Positions 49,878 through 56,837 of a DNA stretch of 64,000 bases are shown one piece after another. Each line of letters starts with the position of its first letter. Position 1 is the stretch's first letter. The position numbers and the translations under genes were made by a program. The DNA lies in contig DGSO01000013.1 in the NCBI GenBank assembly GCA_002393945.1, positions 62,001 to 126,000 of the forward strand. Direction: 5' to 3'. This stretch comes from Bacteroidales bacterium UBA4360 (lineage in GTDB: Bacteria; Bacteroidota; Bacteroidia; Bacteroidales; UBA932). The notes under the pieces are model-generated. The model was not told where the DNA came from. It searched no databases and saw nothing but the letters and a program-made list of their open reading frames with translations.

Positions 49878-51122
49878 TCAATCGTCAAGACCATAAGGTA
49901 TGGTCTGGTTCTCCCATGGACTGGCGTTGATATGGATGCCTTCCATCTGGGCGTTCTGGCGTATGGTGCGCATCTGGGACTGGGCGTTCCGGAAGTTCAT
50001 CTTCACAGAAGTCTTCGCGGCGCCGCTGACCATGCCGGTGAGGGTATTCCAGTGGTTAATCACCGTCCTTTCCCATGTGTCGTACTGGCTGCGGTACATC
50101 TGAGCCCGGCTTTCTTTGGCTGCATCATACTGGCCCTGGGATCCGTACGACCCGCCTTGAGGTGACTGTGCGGCGGAGCCTGATCCTCCGGCGGGAACTA
50201 TCCGGCACCAATAGGATACCCCGCCCCCCGAAGTGGAATACAGGATCGTCCCATCTTTGGGGTTATAAGTATAGGAGAACTCGGTGCTGGCGAACTTGGA
50301 TTCATAGTTGAGGGAACCGGATGAGCTTACGGAAGTGAACGGATACCTTCTGCCGGACCCGTCGGAATGCCTTGTTACGAGTACGTTCTGGTAGATGTCG
50401 ATATGATATGTCATCAGTGGCAGGGCCCAATTGACTGGGTTTAAGCCCTGGTAGAAAGTGGTCTCTGAGAATAATCCGGACATAAGGAGTTCACCGTCCG
50501 GGTTGGTTTCCGTGTCAGCACTCAGCCGGGGTGAAGACGCGTTCCCCTCGAGCAGCGTTCCCGTTTCCACCGCCGCTTCCTCTACCGCTACCTCGGCGGG
50601 TAAATCGGGAACCTCAGCGGGCGATTCATTGGAAACCGAAGGACTGGCCGAAGAAATGGTATCAAAGTCCCTGCTGAAGGTATATCTATGATTTGAGAAA
50701 TCAATATATCTCTCAAGGTTATAACTTAAGTCGAAACCTTTTTTGTTAAGAGCCCCTTCGCTGATATGATACGTTTTTCCATTGTACTTATAGGTGATTG
50801 TTGGATACGCTCCCGCTTCGATATACAGATAATCCTCGCCCCATGAGAAATCATACAGTGATTGACTCGGGTTGCATGCGTAATCGAATGTGGGTTCAAA
50901 CACTATGGCATTGGTATTGGGGAGAGTACAGACAACTCGCCAATAACCGTCACTCTTTCTCGAAAGAAGCTCAATAGTTCCCGAAGAAAGATGATAACGG
51001 TTCGTTCCTTCTTCACACAGGCAGTCCTTCAAGTTAATGCTAAAGACGGGACGGAACTTATTCGGATCGCATCCGGTTGAAAGAACGATGAGAATGGCGA
51101 TGGCGGGAAGGAGGCGTTTCAT
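49878..51122 (-). CDS. Large lipoprotein of unknown function
   Basis: A 414-residue lipoprotein (lipobox STGC, Cys18). It has a beta-rich N-terminal domain (about 25-150), a Pro/Glu/Ala/Val-rich linker (about 155-205), a second beta-rich domain (about 215-300) with a YWCRIVPAGG segment, a Gly/Ser/Gln linker and a helical tail (about 320-414) ending near INASPWENQTIPYG. The layered plan, beta domain, low-complexity stretch, short helical tail, resembles that of the other exported proteins in this island. It is divergent from the DUF4419-like gene; its stop is 14 bases from the convergent stop of the 49177 gene. Confidence 0.75.
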   Translation of the reverse strand: MKRLLPAIAILIVLSTGCDPNKFRPVFSINLKDCLCEEGTNRYHLSSGTIELLSRKSDGYWRVVCTLPNTNAIVFEPTFDYACNPSQSLYDFSWGEDYLYIEAGAYPTITYKYNGKTYHISEGALNKKGFDLSYNLERYIDFSNHRYTFSRDFDTISSASPSVSNESPAEVPDLPAEVAVEEAAVETGTLLEGNASSPRLSADTETNPDGELLMSGLFSETTFYQGLNPVNWALPLMTYHIDIYQNVLVTRHSDGSGRRYPFTSVSSSGSLNYESKFASTEFSYTYNPKDGTILYSTSGGGVSYWCRIVPAGGSGSAAQSPQGGSYGSQGQYDAAKESRAQMYRSQYDTWERTVINHWNTLTGMVSGAAKTSVKMNFRNAQSQMRTIRQNAQMEGIHINASPWENQTIPYGLDD

Positions 51123-51159
51123 AAACAATACTAACTATGTTATTATCAGCGGTATAACG

Positions 51160-51167
51160 CAAAGATA
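51160..51167 (-). promoter_or_regulatory. -7 box of the 49878-51122 lipoprotein gene
   Basis: Minus-strand TATCTTTG, 38 bases before the ATG at 51122 and 22 bases from the divergent -7 box. Confidence 0.5.
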
Positions 51168-51189
51168 ATCATATTTTCAATAAAAAACA

Positions 51190-51197
51190 TATCTTTG
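51190..51197 (+). promoter_or_regulatory. -7 box of the DUF4419-like gene
   Basis: TATCTTTG, consensus -7, 13 bases before the ATG at 51211. Confidence 0.5.
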
Positions 51198-51210
51198 TGG
51201 AACATACACT

Positions 51211-52353
51211 ATGATTATGAAACGGGCTTTATTCTCCATACTTTGTTTTGTCCTTACGGTGTTGTCTTCCGGCGCCCAGGTTACATTCACCCTTGACGAG
51301 GTTCTCCCTGCCACTGAAAGCATATCCATTCATCGCGCCGGCCTTCGCATGGCGAAAGACCTGCACAACACGGGCGCGTTGTTCTCGGACTACGAGCCTC
51401 AGATCCTCGCGTGCAGTTTCGCGGCGGACACCCTCTGCGACATAGGGGAGGACGTCCTCTTCCAGATGCTCCTGCAGGCCTGGTGCCAGCACCGGCCGGT
51501 AGTTCTCACCCCGGATGCCGTCTGGATGGTGATAAGCCAGGGCTTTAGTCACTGGGTCAACGAGAATCCAGAGAAGGTGAGAGATAAGATTGTCTCCCAT
51601 GAAGAGAAAAAGGAACTCAGGGTAGAGACCAACAACCTCTTCTCCGCGGAAGCCGACTGGGAAGGTCTTATAGGATCCTTCTGCTCGGAGATTGCCAAGT
51701 ACACAGTAGATGGTACGGCGTCCCTCGTGGCGGATTTCTCCACCACCGGAACGACCGAGCGCATCGCATCGGAGATCACCCTTATGGATACCGTGAAGCC
51801 GTTCTTCGAATACGCTTCCTTCTATTCCGTCTGCGGCATTCCTTCCATTACCCTCACCGGCACTCCCGGTGATTGGAAGAAGGTCTTGGAGAAGACGCGT
51901 CTCCTGTCGCAGTTCGGCCTCGACTGGTGGGTCCGTGATCTGGAACCGATACTCTCCGAGTTCATAAAGGCTTCGGAGGGCAATCATGACTACTGGTTCT
52001 GGAAGGACATCGTCTGCAAGACGCGCCCCCGGAGACTCCAGGGCCCTTCGTGCAGCCCAAAGGCCAAGCCGGAGACGGAGGTGGACGGGTGGTTCCTCAA
52101 GCTCTTCCCGTTCGATGACTCCGGAAGGACGCCAAAGAAAGTGTCTATCACCCATACAACGCTGGCGGAGACCGTCTGCGTGCCGTTCCGATATGATGTC
52201 GTCAACGGACTGGGCGTCGTACTGTCATCTACTAAGATGGAGATGGTCGCCGGCATAGTGGGCGTAACAGAAGACCCCGAGACCCTCACTCTCACGCCCA
52301 AGATAGGGTGGTGGGTGAGAATCCCGGAGCAAAATACCAAGTCGTTGAAATAA
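51211..52353 (+). CDS. Exported DUF4419-like protein
   Basis: A 380-residue protein with a cleavable signal peptide (to about SSGAQ, residue 23). The rest matches what I know of DUF4419: LTPDAVWMVISQGFSHWV (about 96-113), the NNLFSAEADWEGLIGSF stretch (about 141-157), FEYASFYSVCGIPSITLTGT and the DWWVRDLEPIL segment. DUF4419 has no established biochemical role; members are found in fungi and scattered bacteria. The export signal here is notable. Either ATG (51211 or 51217) could start it. It is followed in the same direction by the WG/Sel1 lipoprotein gene, which has its own -7 box. Confidence 0.8.
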   Translation: MIMKRALFSILCFVLTVLSSGAQVTFTLDEVLPATESISIHRAGLRMAKDLHNTGALFSDYEPQILACSFAADTLCDIGEDVLFQMLLQAWCQHRPVVLTPDAVWMVISQGFSHWVNENPEKVRDKIVSHEEKKELRVETNNLFSAEADWEGLIGSFCSEIAKYTVDGTASLVADFSTTGTTERIASEITLMDTVKPFFEYASFYSVCGIPSITLTGTPGDWKKVLEKTRLLSQFGLDWWVRDLEPILSEFIKASEGNHDYWFWKDIVCKTRPRRLQGPSCSPKAKPETEVDGWFLKLFPFDDSGRTPKKVSITHTTLAETVCVPFRYDVVNGLGVVLSSTKMEMVAGIVGVTEDPETLTLTPKIGWWVRIPEQNTKSLK

Positions 52354-52423
52354 TCTTAATACTATAAAATATGCAAATAGCGAGTGGTCATCGCGGAAAT
52401 ACTTATAATTCAATTAAAAACCA

Positions 52424-52431
52424 TATATTTG
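52424..52431 (+). promoter_or_regulatory. -7 box of the WG/Sel1 lipoprotein gene
   Basis: TATATTTG, consensus -7, 25 bases before the ATG at 52457. Confidence 0.55.
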
Positions 52432-52456
52432 TAAACATAAGCAGAATCAATCCCTT

Positions 52457-54574
52457 ATGAAAAAAGCACTGTTATATATCGCATTACTGTCGTTACTGGC
52501 TTATTCCTGCTCGAGGTCATCTTCAATTACGCGTGTCGTCGTAAGAGTGTTTGTTGAAGACACTCCGGCGTGGGCCGGTCAGGTGTCGGGTTTTCAATCA
52601 ATGGTATACGACTATGATGACGTCGGGTGTTACAATATAGATGCGAAGAAGGGTTCCGTCATTAAAGTAATGTCGAAGGACGGCAAGGAAGTGAGGTTTA
52701 CAATCCCCAAAGACGCTCCGGAGAGGGTGTTCGTAGTTGTCCGCTTGGACGAGGGAACGGCAGATTTTGTGGATGTCAATGTCCGGCCATGTGGTTATTT
52801 GGAAAATGGTCTAAGGTGGTATTCGCTTGAGAGGCAGGATGGCCTTCATGCCGCTGCCGTTGACCGGAATATCATTCTGCCTTTCAGTATGGGACTTGAC
52901 CGTGCTTATTTAAGGGGGATTGGTTTCATAGCGGAAAAAGACCATAAGTGGGCTATATTTGACACAAAAGGGCAGAACATAATACCTTTTGAGAAGTATG
53001 ACAGTCTAAACGCTGACTTTTGCTACAAAGGCGTGAGGGTTTTCCGGGACGGGAAGAACGGCATATGTAACGACAAGGGACAAGAAATCGTGCCTGTTTC
53101 GAAATATGATTTGGTATTCCCGTTAAACAAGGAGCTGACACGCTTTCGGATTGTCAATGGCGGGAAAGAGGGCCTGTGCAATGCCAGCGGCAAGGAACTC
53201 ATACCGTTAACCAAAGGTTATGACAACCTGTTTTATCATGATGGATATATCCGTGTCAAAAAGAGTGGAAAACGAGGAATCTACGGAATCAATGGCAACG
53301 AGATCATCCCGACCTCGCGCGGTTATGATTCCATCGTGGATGGTGATGGCTTTTTCATAGTAAGTCGTGATGGCCGCCAGGGCGCTTGTCGGATGGGAAG
53401 CGGAGAGGAGATTGTCGCCCCTAAGCACGACGGAGAACTGCAATGTGTTAATAACGAGTTCGTGTACACTCTTTCGGATGGTTCAACATATCATACAGGA
53501 ATCCATAACAGAATCGCAAGGAAGCCGGTAACCGTAAACAAAGAAGTGCATACAGGAAAGGCTGAACAGGCTTCCGTCATCCAAGATGATGCGGAACAAA
53601 CGTTCAAGAAAGGTCTCGAGGCGTACAACTCCGGAGATTTCCAGGAAGCTATCAAGCACTTTATGGCATCCTCATCGGGTGGATACGCAATGGCCTCGTA
53701 CTATTTGGGTTGGTGCTATCATACCGGTGAAGGCGTGGGTAAGGATGAGGTGCAAATGCTGCACTGGCTGAAGAAGGCCGCGGATTCCGGCATCATCTCA
53801 GCACAGAAAGATGTGGGGTACTGCTATATGAACGGAACGGGCACATCTGTAAACCACAATGAGTCTTTGCGATACTTTACAAAGGCGGCGGAGGCGGGAA
53901 ATCCGGAGGCTCAGTATGCCGTTGCATATCATTATATCAAAGGGCTTGGTACGGCCAAGGACATAAAGCGTTCAATAGCCTGGCTTGAAAAGTCTGCCGC
54001 CGGGGGATATGAACCGGCAGCGCAGCAGTTGAAGGACATAAAAGCCGTAGTGAACAAGCAGAATCCGGATCCGTTCACAACGCTTCTCAGTTCTGTAATG
54101 AGCGGCGGGTCCGTTGTCAATACCATGTCATCCAGTGCCTTCGACGCGGCATACCAGAGTATGATGTCGTCCGCATCCAGACAAGCTGTCTCCATGATGA
54201 ATCAGTATCAGAACATGTGCAATGACATAATAAATACCGTTCCGCCTGAAGCCTGGGCTTTTTCTTCGGGAGGTGGCTACGACATTGCCGGTTCGCCTGC
54301 CGGTGCCACTTATCCATCATCTTCAGCCAATCAGGGTCAGATGCTGGGTACAATAAGCGCATTTGGAATTGGAAAGAGCGGATTCGGAGGAGACACATAT
54401 ACCGTCAATCAGGCCTTCCAGGTGTACAGGGATGGAAGCGGCTATTACATTCTTGGAGCTTACGGAGTACATGATTACCTAAGGCCCAATGGCAACTCGA
54501 CTTATCTGGGCATCGGTGTCAGTCAGTATAACTATGTCGCTGGAACAGGGCCCCTCTGGTTCTTCAGACTCTAA
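52457..54574 (+). CDS. Lipoprotein with WG-like repeats, Sel1 repeats and WFFRL C-terminal domain
   Basis: A 705-residue lipoprotein (lipobox AYSC, Cys18). After a small beta domain come about five WG-like repeats (about 155-325; for example DGKNGICNDKGQEIVPVSKYD), then three Sel1/TPR-like repeats (about 385-525; YYLGWCYHTGEGVGKD, DVGYCYMNGTGT, YAVAYHYIKGLGTAKD), a Ser/Met/Gln-rich spacer (about 545-640) and a C-terminal domain of 60 residues ending YNYVAGTGPLWFFRL. The same C-terminal domain ends the protein at 55219-56268. WG and Sel1 repeats bind proteins, so this is probably a surface or periplasmic scaffold. Confidence 0.8.
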   Translation: MKKALLYIALLSLLAYSCSRSSSITRVVVRVFVEDTPAWAGQVSGFQSMVYDYDDVGCYNIDAKKGSVIKVMSKDGKEVRFTIPKDAPERVFVVVRLDEGTADFVDVNVRPCGYLENGLRWYSLERQDGLHAAAVDRNIILPFSMGLDRAYLRGIGFIAEKDHKWAIFDTKGQNIIPFEKYDSLNADFCYKGVRVFRDGKNGICNDKGQEIVPVSKYDLVFPLNKELTRFRIVNGGKEGLCNASGKELIPLTKGYDNLFYHDGYIRVKKSGKRGIYGINGNEIIPTSRGYDSIVDGDGFFIVSRDGRQGACRMGSGEEIVAPKHDGELQCVNNEFVYTLSDGSTYHTGIHNRIARKPVTVNKEVHTGKAEQASVIQDDAEQTFKKGLEAYNSGDFQEAIKHFMASSSGGYAMASYYLGWCYHTGEGVGKDEVQMLHWLKKAADSGIISAQKDVGYCYMNGTGTSVNHNESLRYFTKAAEAGNPEAQYAVAYHYIKGLGTAKDIKRSIAWLEKSAAGGYEPAAQQLKDIKAVVNKQNPDPFTTLLSSVMSGGSVVNTMSSSAFDAAYQSMMSSASRQAVSMMNQYQNMCNDIINTVPPEAWAFSSGGGYDIAGSPAGATYPSSSANQGQMLGTISAFGIGKSGFGGDTYTVNQAFQVYRDGSGYYILGAYGVHDYLRPNGNSTYLGIGVSQYNYVAGTGPLWFFRL

Positions 54575-54600
54575 TGTAAGGGAGGGGTAGAGCGTGTCTT

Positions 54601-55209
54601 TTACCCCTGCAGGAGGTAGTATAGCAGGAATCCTGCGAGAAACGCCAGCAGGCCGGGAACAATCCAGCTGACCTTATGGTCTTCCTTAAGGTAGCCGCCC
54701 CTGTCACGGGAAACATCCCGGCGTTCCGTCTTTTCGCACCTGGCGCTTTCAGTGGGTGCAGGGGGCTCTTTGATAGGTTCTTTCACCGCAAGGATACCCT
54801 CCTCATAGGGAACGGGGACCCCGTGAACCTTTAGGTACTCGTTACGGTGGCTGATAGCATAAGAGTTGATGTCCTCGTTCGAAATACGGGGATTATGCTC
54901 AAACATGTAGTACTCCAGCCTCGTGGGATCGTATACCGGGTCGTCCGTCTGGATGGCCTTGCCAAGGGAGGAGACATGCATCCTGGCGTTGAACACCTCG
55001 TCTCTTGCCTGCTTTGGAGTAAATGGCCGAGAGGTGTCCCAGTTCACACGGATAGGCTCAGAACCCTCGGCGGAAAGCTGCCGGGAGCGGAGATAGCGAT
55101 CCCGCATCTTGGTGGCGTACTCGATGGGCGTTTCCTTGATGTAACGCTCATCATAGTAGAACATCCAGTAGTCGAGCCTCGAAGGGTCGTTCAAAGGGTC
55201 GATATTCAT
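54601..55209 (-). CDS. Tail-anchored protein with two TRLEY repeats
   Basis: A 202-residue protein made of two TRLEY units (about 1-42 and 88-137; DPSRLDYWMFYYDERYI and DPTRLEYYMFEHNP) joined by a NWDTSRPFTPKQARDEV linker, then a charged spacer and one C-terminal transmembrane helix (about 178-200). Residues 1-140 match residues 154-296 of the 478-residue protein at 47675-49111 closely, so it is a paralogue lacking the N-terminal and multi-pass parts. The repeats should face the cytoplasm. It starts nine bases after the stop of the WFFRL-domain protein gene, in an operon with it. Confidence 0.78.
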   Translation of the reverse strand: MNIDPLNDPSRLDYWMFYYDERYIKETPIEYATKMRDRYLRSRQLSAEGSEPIRVNWDTSRPFTPKQARDEVFNARMHVSSLGKAIQTDDPVYDPTRLEYYMFEHNPRISNEDINSYAISHRNEYLKVHGVPVPYEEGILAVKEPIKEPPAPTESARCEKTERRDVSRDRGGYLKEDHKVSWIVPGLLAFLAGFLLYYLLQG

Positions 55210-55218
55210 GGAGAAAGC

Positions 55219-56268
55219 TTATAACCTGAAGAACCAGTACCTGTCAGTGCCGGCGACATAGTTATAACCGCTCACGTCGACTCCCATGAAGGAAGAGTCG
55301 CTGCTCGGGCGAAGATAGCTGTTGGCTCCGGAGGAGGACACTTTTATGTAGTAGCCGTAGCTGTCCTTGTAGATCTGGGTGGATTGGTAGCTGACGGCCG
55401 TACTGCCGTAGGCATTGCTGATGACCTTTGCCTGATAAGTCCCAACCGTGTACCCGGAGGAGGACGCGTTCCCGGAAGAGGATGAGCGGTTGGAAGAGAG
55501 CTGTTCGTCAAGCCTCTTCGAGTAGTCAATGCCCGACGCCTGGGCCTGGGCTCCGGCCTTTAGGACCCACTCGCCGTCCTGGGCGGCAGAGGAGAAGGTC
55601 TCATAAACGCGTTTAATATCCTTCATCCCCTGCGAATAGACGGAGGACGCGGCGTTCATCCCGTTGGAGTAAGCCTGGTTGAAAGCCGCGGTGTTGCCGG
55701 ACATCATCGCGCCCATCATAGATGACATGGAGTTCATCATTTGTGACATAGAGTCGTTCCCTGAGCTCTTCTGCGCAGCCTTCTTCTCTTCGACCTTGCC
55801 GCGGAAAGACACATATTCGGAATGAGGGGATATGAATGATCCCTCAGGGCCTTTGACGGCAATCCTAGTGTAATAGGTATTCTCGCCAGGTTTCATATGA
55901 ATCTCTTCGGCTGGGATGAAAAGGCTTAGGTCATTATATGTGGTGTCATCGTAACCGGGAGTGATAAATGCCGATGTACAAACGGTCCCGGTGTTGGAAC
56001 TGTAATCTCCATTGGTGTCCTTGACTCCGGTACCTTTCGGACTCTCAAAGTATGCCAGCACAAGGCATTGTTTGCCTTTCATTCCAGTGAGATTGAATTT
56101 CACGTGGACTTTCATCCCTTTCTTGCCATCTTTCGTAACTCCATGCTCCAGCCATAGACGCTGATAGATGACAGAGGGGGTCTTGCTATCGGAGACGGAT
56201 GAAGCTTTTGCTAATGGGGAGAACAATGAGGCGAGTAGGGCGGCAGCAATAAGAACCAGTCGTTTCAT
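55219..56268 (-). CDS. Exported protein with WFFRL C-terminal domain
   Basis: A 349-residue protein with a cleavable signal peptide (to about LAKAS, residue 23). Residues about 30-155 form a beta-rich domain (RLWLEHGVTKDGKKGMKVHV; TPGYDDTTYNDLSLFIP) of a type I have a faint memory of in other Bacteroidales secreted proteins. A Ser/Met/Gln-rich helical spacer follows (about 160-290), and the C-terminal 60 residues (about 290-349) match those of the 705-residue lipoprotein: IYKDSYGYYI, YLRP, and YNYVAGTDRYWFFRL at the end. First gene of a two-gene operon with the tail-anchored TRLEY protein. Confidence 0.75.
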   Translation of the reverse strand: MKRLVLIAAALLASLFSPLAKASSVSDSKTPSVIYQRLWLEHGVTKDGKKGMKVHVKFNLTGMKGKQCLVLAYFESPKGTGVKDTNGDYSSNTGTVCTSAFITPGYDDTTYNDLSLFIPAEEIHMKPGENTYYTRIAVKGPEGSFISPHSEYVSFRGKVEEKKAAQKSSGNDSMSQMMNSMSSMMGAMMSGNTAAFNQAYSNGMNAASSVYSQGMKDIKRVYETFSSAAQDGEWVLKAGAQAQASGIDYSKRLDEQLSSNRSSSSGNASSSGYTVGTYQAKVISNAYGSTAVSYQSTQIYKDSYGYYIKVSSSGANSYLRPSSDSSFMGVDVSGYNYVAGTDRYWFFRL

Positions 56269-56314
56269 AGGGGGCGGGGATTAAGCTTAGTGGTAATCGT
56301 TTGTATAACAATCA

Positions 56315-56322
56315 CAAAGATA
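56315..56322 (-). promoter_or_regulatory. -7 box of the 55219/54601 operon
   Basis: Minus-strand TATCTTTG, 47 bases upstream of the ATG at 56268. Confidence 0.5.
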
Positions 56323-56489
56323 CTATTTCTTCGAAAATAAAAGATAGTTGACCGCAAATTGTTTTGTTAGCTGGCAATCCCACATTAATCCAAGACCGCT
56401 ACCCTCACGGGCAGCGGCAAAATGAAAGGTATATTTAGTGGTTATACTATTCCTTGGATTTGCGGAACTGCCATTTGGTGTTAGAATGT

Positions 56490-56502
56490 CTGTTGGAGTC
56501 AC
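56490..56502 (+). repeat. Right att-like repeat (tRNA-Arg 3' end copy)
   Basis: CTGTTGGAGTCAC, 12 of 13 positions equal to the tRNA-Arg 3' end at 47038-47050. As at the intact tRNA, a terminator-like hairpin follows within a few bases. No complete tRNA surrounds it. Confidence 0.4.
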
Positions 56503-56507
56503 TTCTG

Positions 56508-56547
56508 AAAAGAGCTAAATTCTGAAAATCAGAGTTTTAGCTCTTTT
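56508..56547 (+). terminator. Strong hairpin after the att-like repeat
   Basis: Twelve-bp perfect outer stem (56508-56519 with 56536-56547) with an additional five-bp inner stem (56521-56525 with 56529-56533). The U-rich end of the stem and CTTAT tail fit a terminator. Confidence 0.7.
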
Positions 56548-56652
56548 CTTATATCCTATTTGCCCGAAAGAATATCTTTCTGCTTTTCTTCATTGTGATA
56601 AGTTACTACTTTTTAACTTAGGCACCTGTCTTAAATTGCGATAGTATTATAA

Positions 56653-56787
56653 CCCAGAGAGCCTTCGCTGGAAGAGATTCTTGCGGGGCTCCCAGAGGAG
56701 GCCAAGAGGTTGATTGAGGAGTTAGGGCTGGTGGCACTATCTGCAGAAAATGTAGATTCTTCAAATCTTTCCCCCAAAAAAGTGTAG
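56653..56787 (+). pseudogene. C-terminal gene remnant
   Basis: An open stretch of 44 codons from just after a TAA to a TAG, with no start codon, but with coding character (EPSLEEILAGLPEEAKRLIE, ending NLSPKKV). Its final bases (CCCCCAAAAAAGTGTAG) are repeated 33 bases downstream, just before the ATPase promoter box. Likely the tail of a gene lost by rearrangement. Confidence 0.4.
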
Positions 56788-56791
56788 CGTC

Positions 56792-56824
56792 TTTGGATTA
56801 TTCCCCCCAAAAAGTGTAAATTTG
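56792..56824 (+). promoter_or_regulatory. Promoter of AAA/DUF4143 ATPase gene
   Basis: TTTG (56792-56795), 21-nt spacer, TAAATTTG (56817-56824), 13 bases before the ATG. Confidence 0.65.
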
Positions 56825-56837
56825 CATCAAACGTAGA

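Larger units (their letters stand above)
56269..56837. other. Intergenic region at right end of island
   Basis: 569 bases without an intact gene. It holds a minus-strand -7 box (56315-56322), a small hairpin near 56396-56417, the right att-like repeat (56490-56502), a strong hairpin (56508-56547), a coding-looking remnant (56653-56787) and a promoter for the ATPase gene (56792-56824). The stretch 56340-56480 shows nothing I can name. Confidence 0.6.

Noticed and set aside
51229..52155. Minus-strand open frame of 308 codons inside the island
   Set aside because: Antisense to the DUF4419-like gene, which has a signal peptide, promoter box and family motifs on the plus strand.
56400..56502. A full second tRNA-Arg at the right island end
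   Set aside because: Only the last 13 bases resemble the tRNA; no acceptor, D-arm or anticodon arm can be folded upstream, so it is treated as an att-like fragment.
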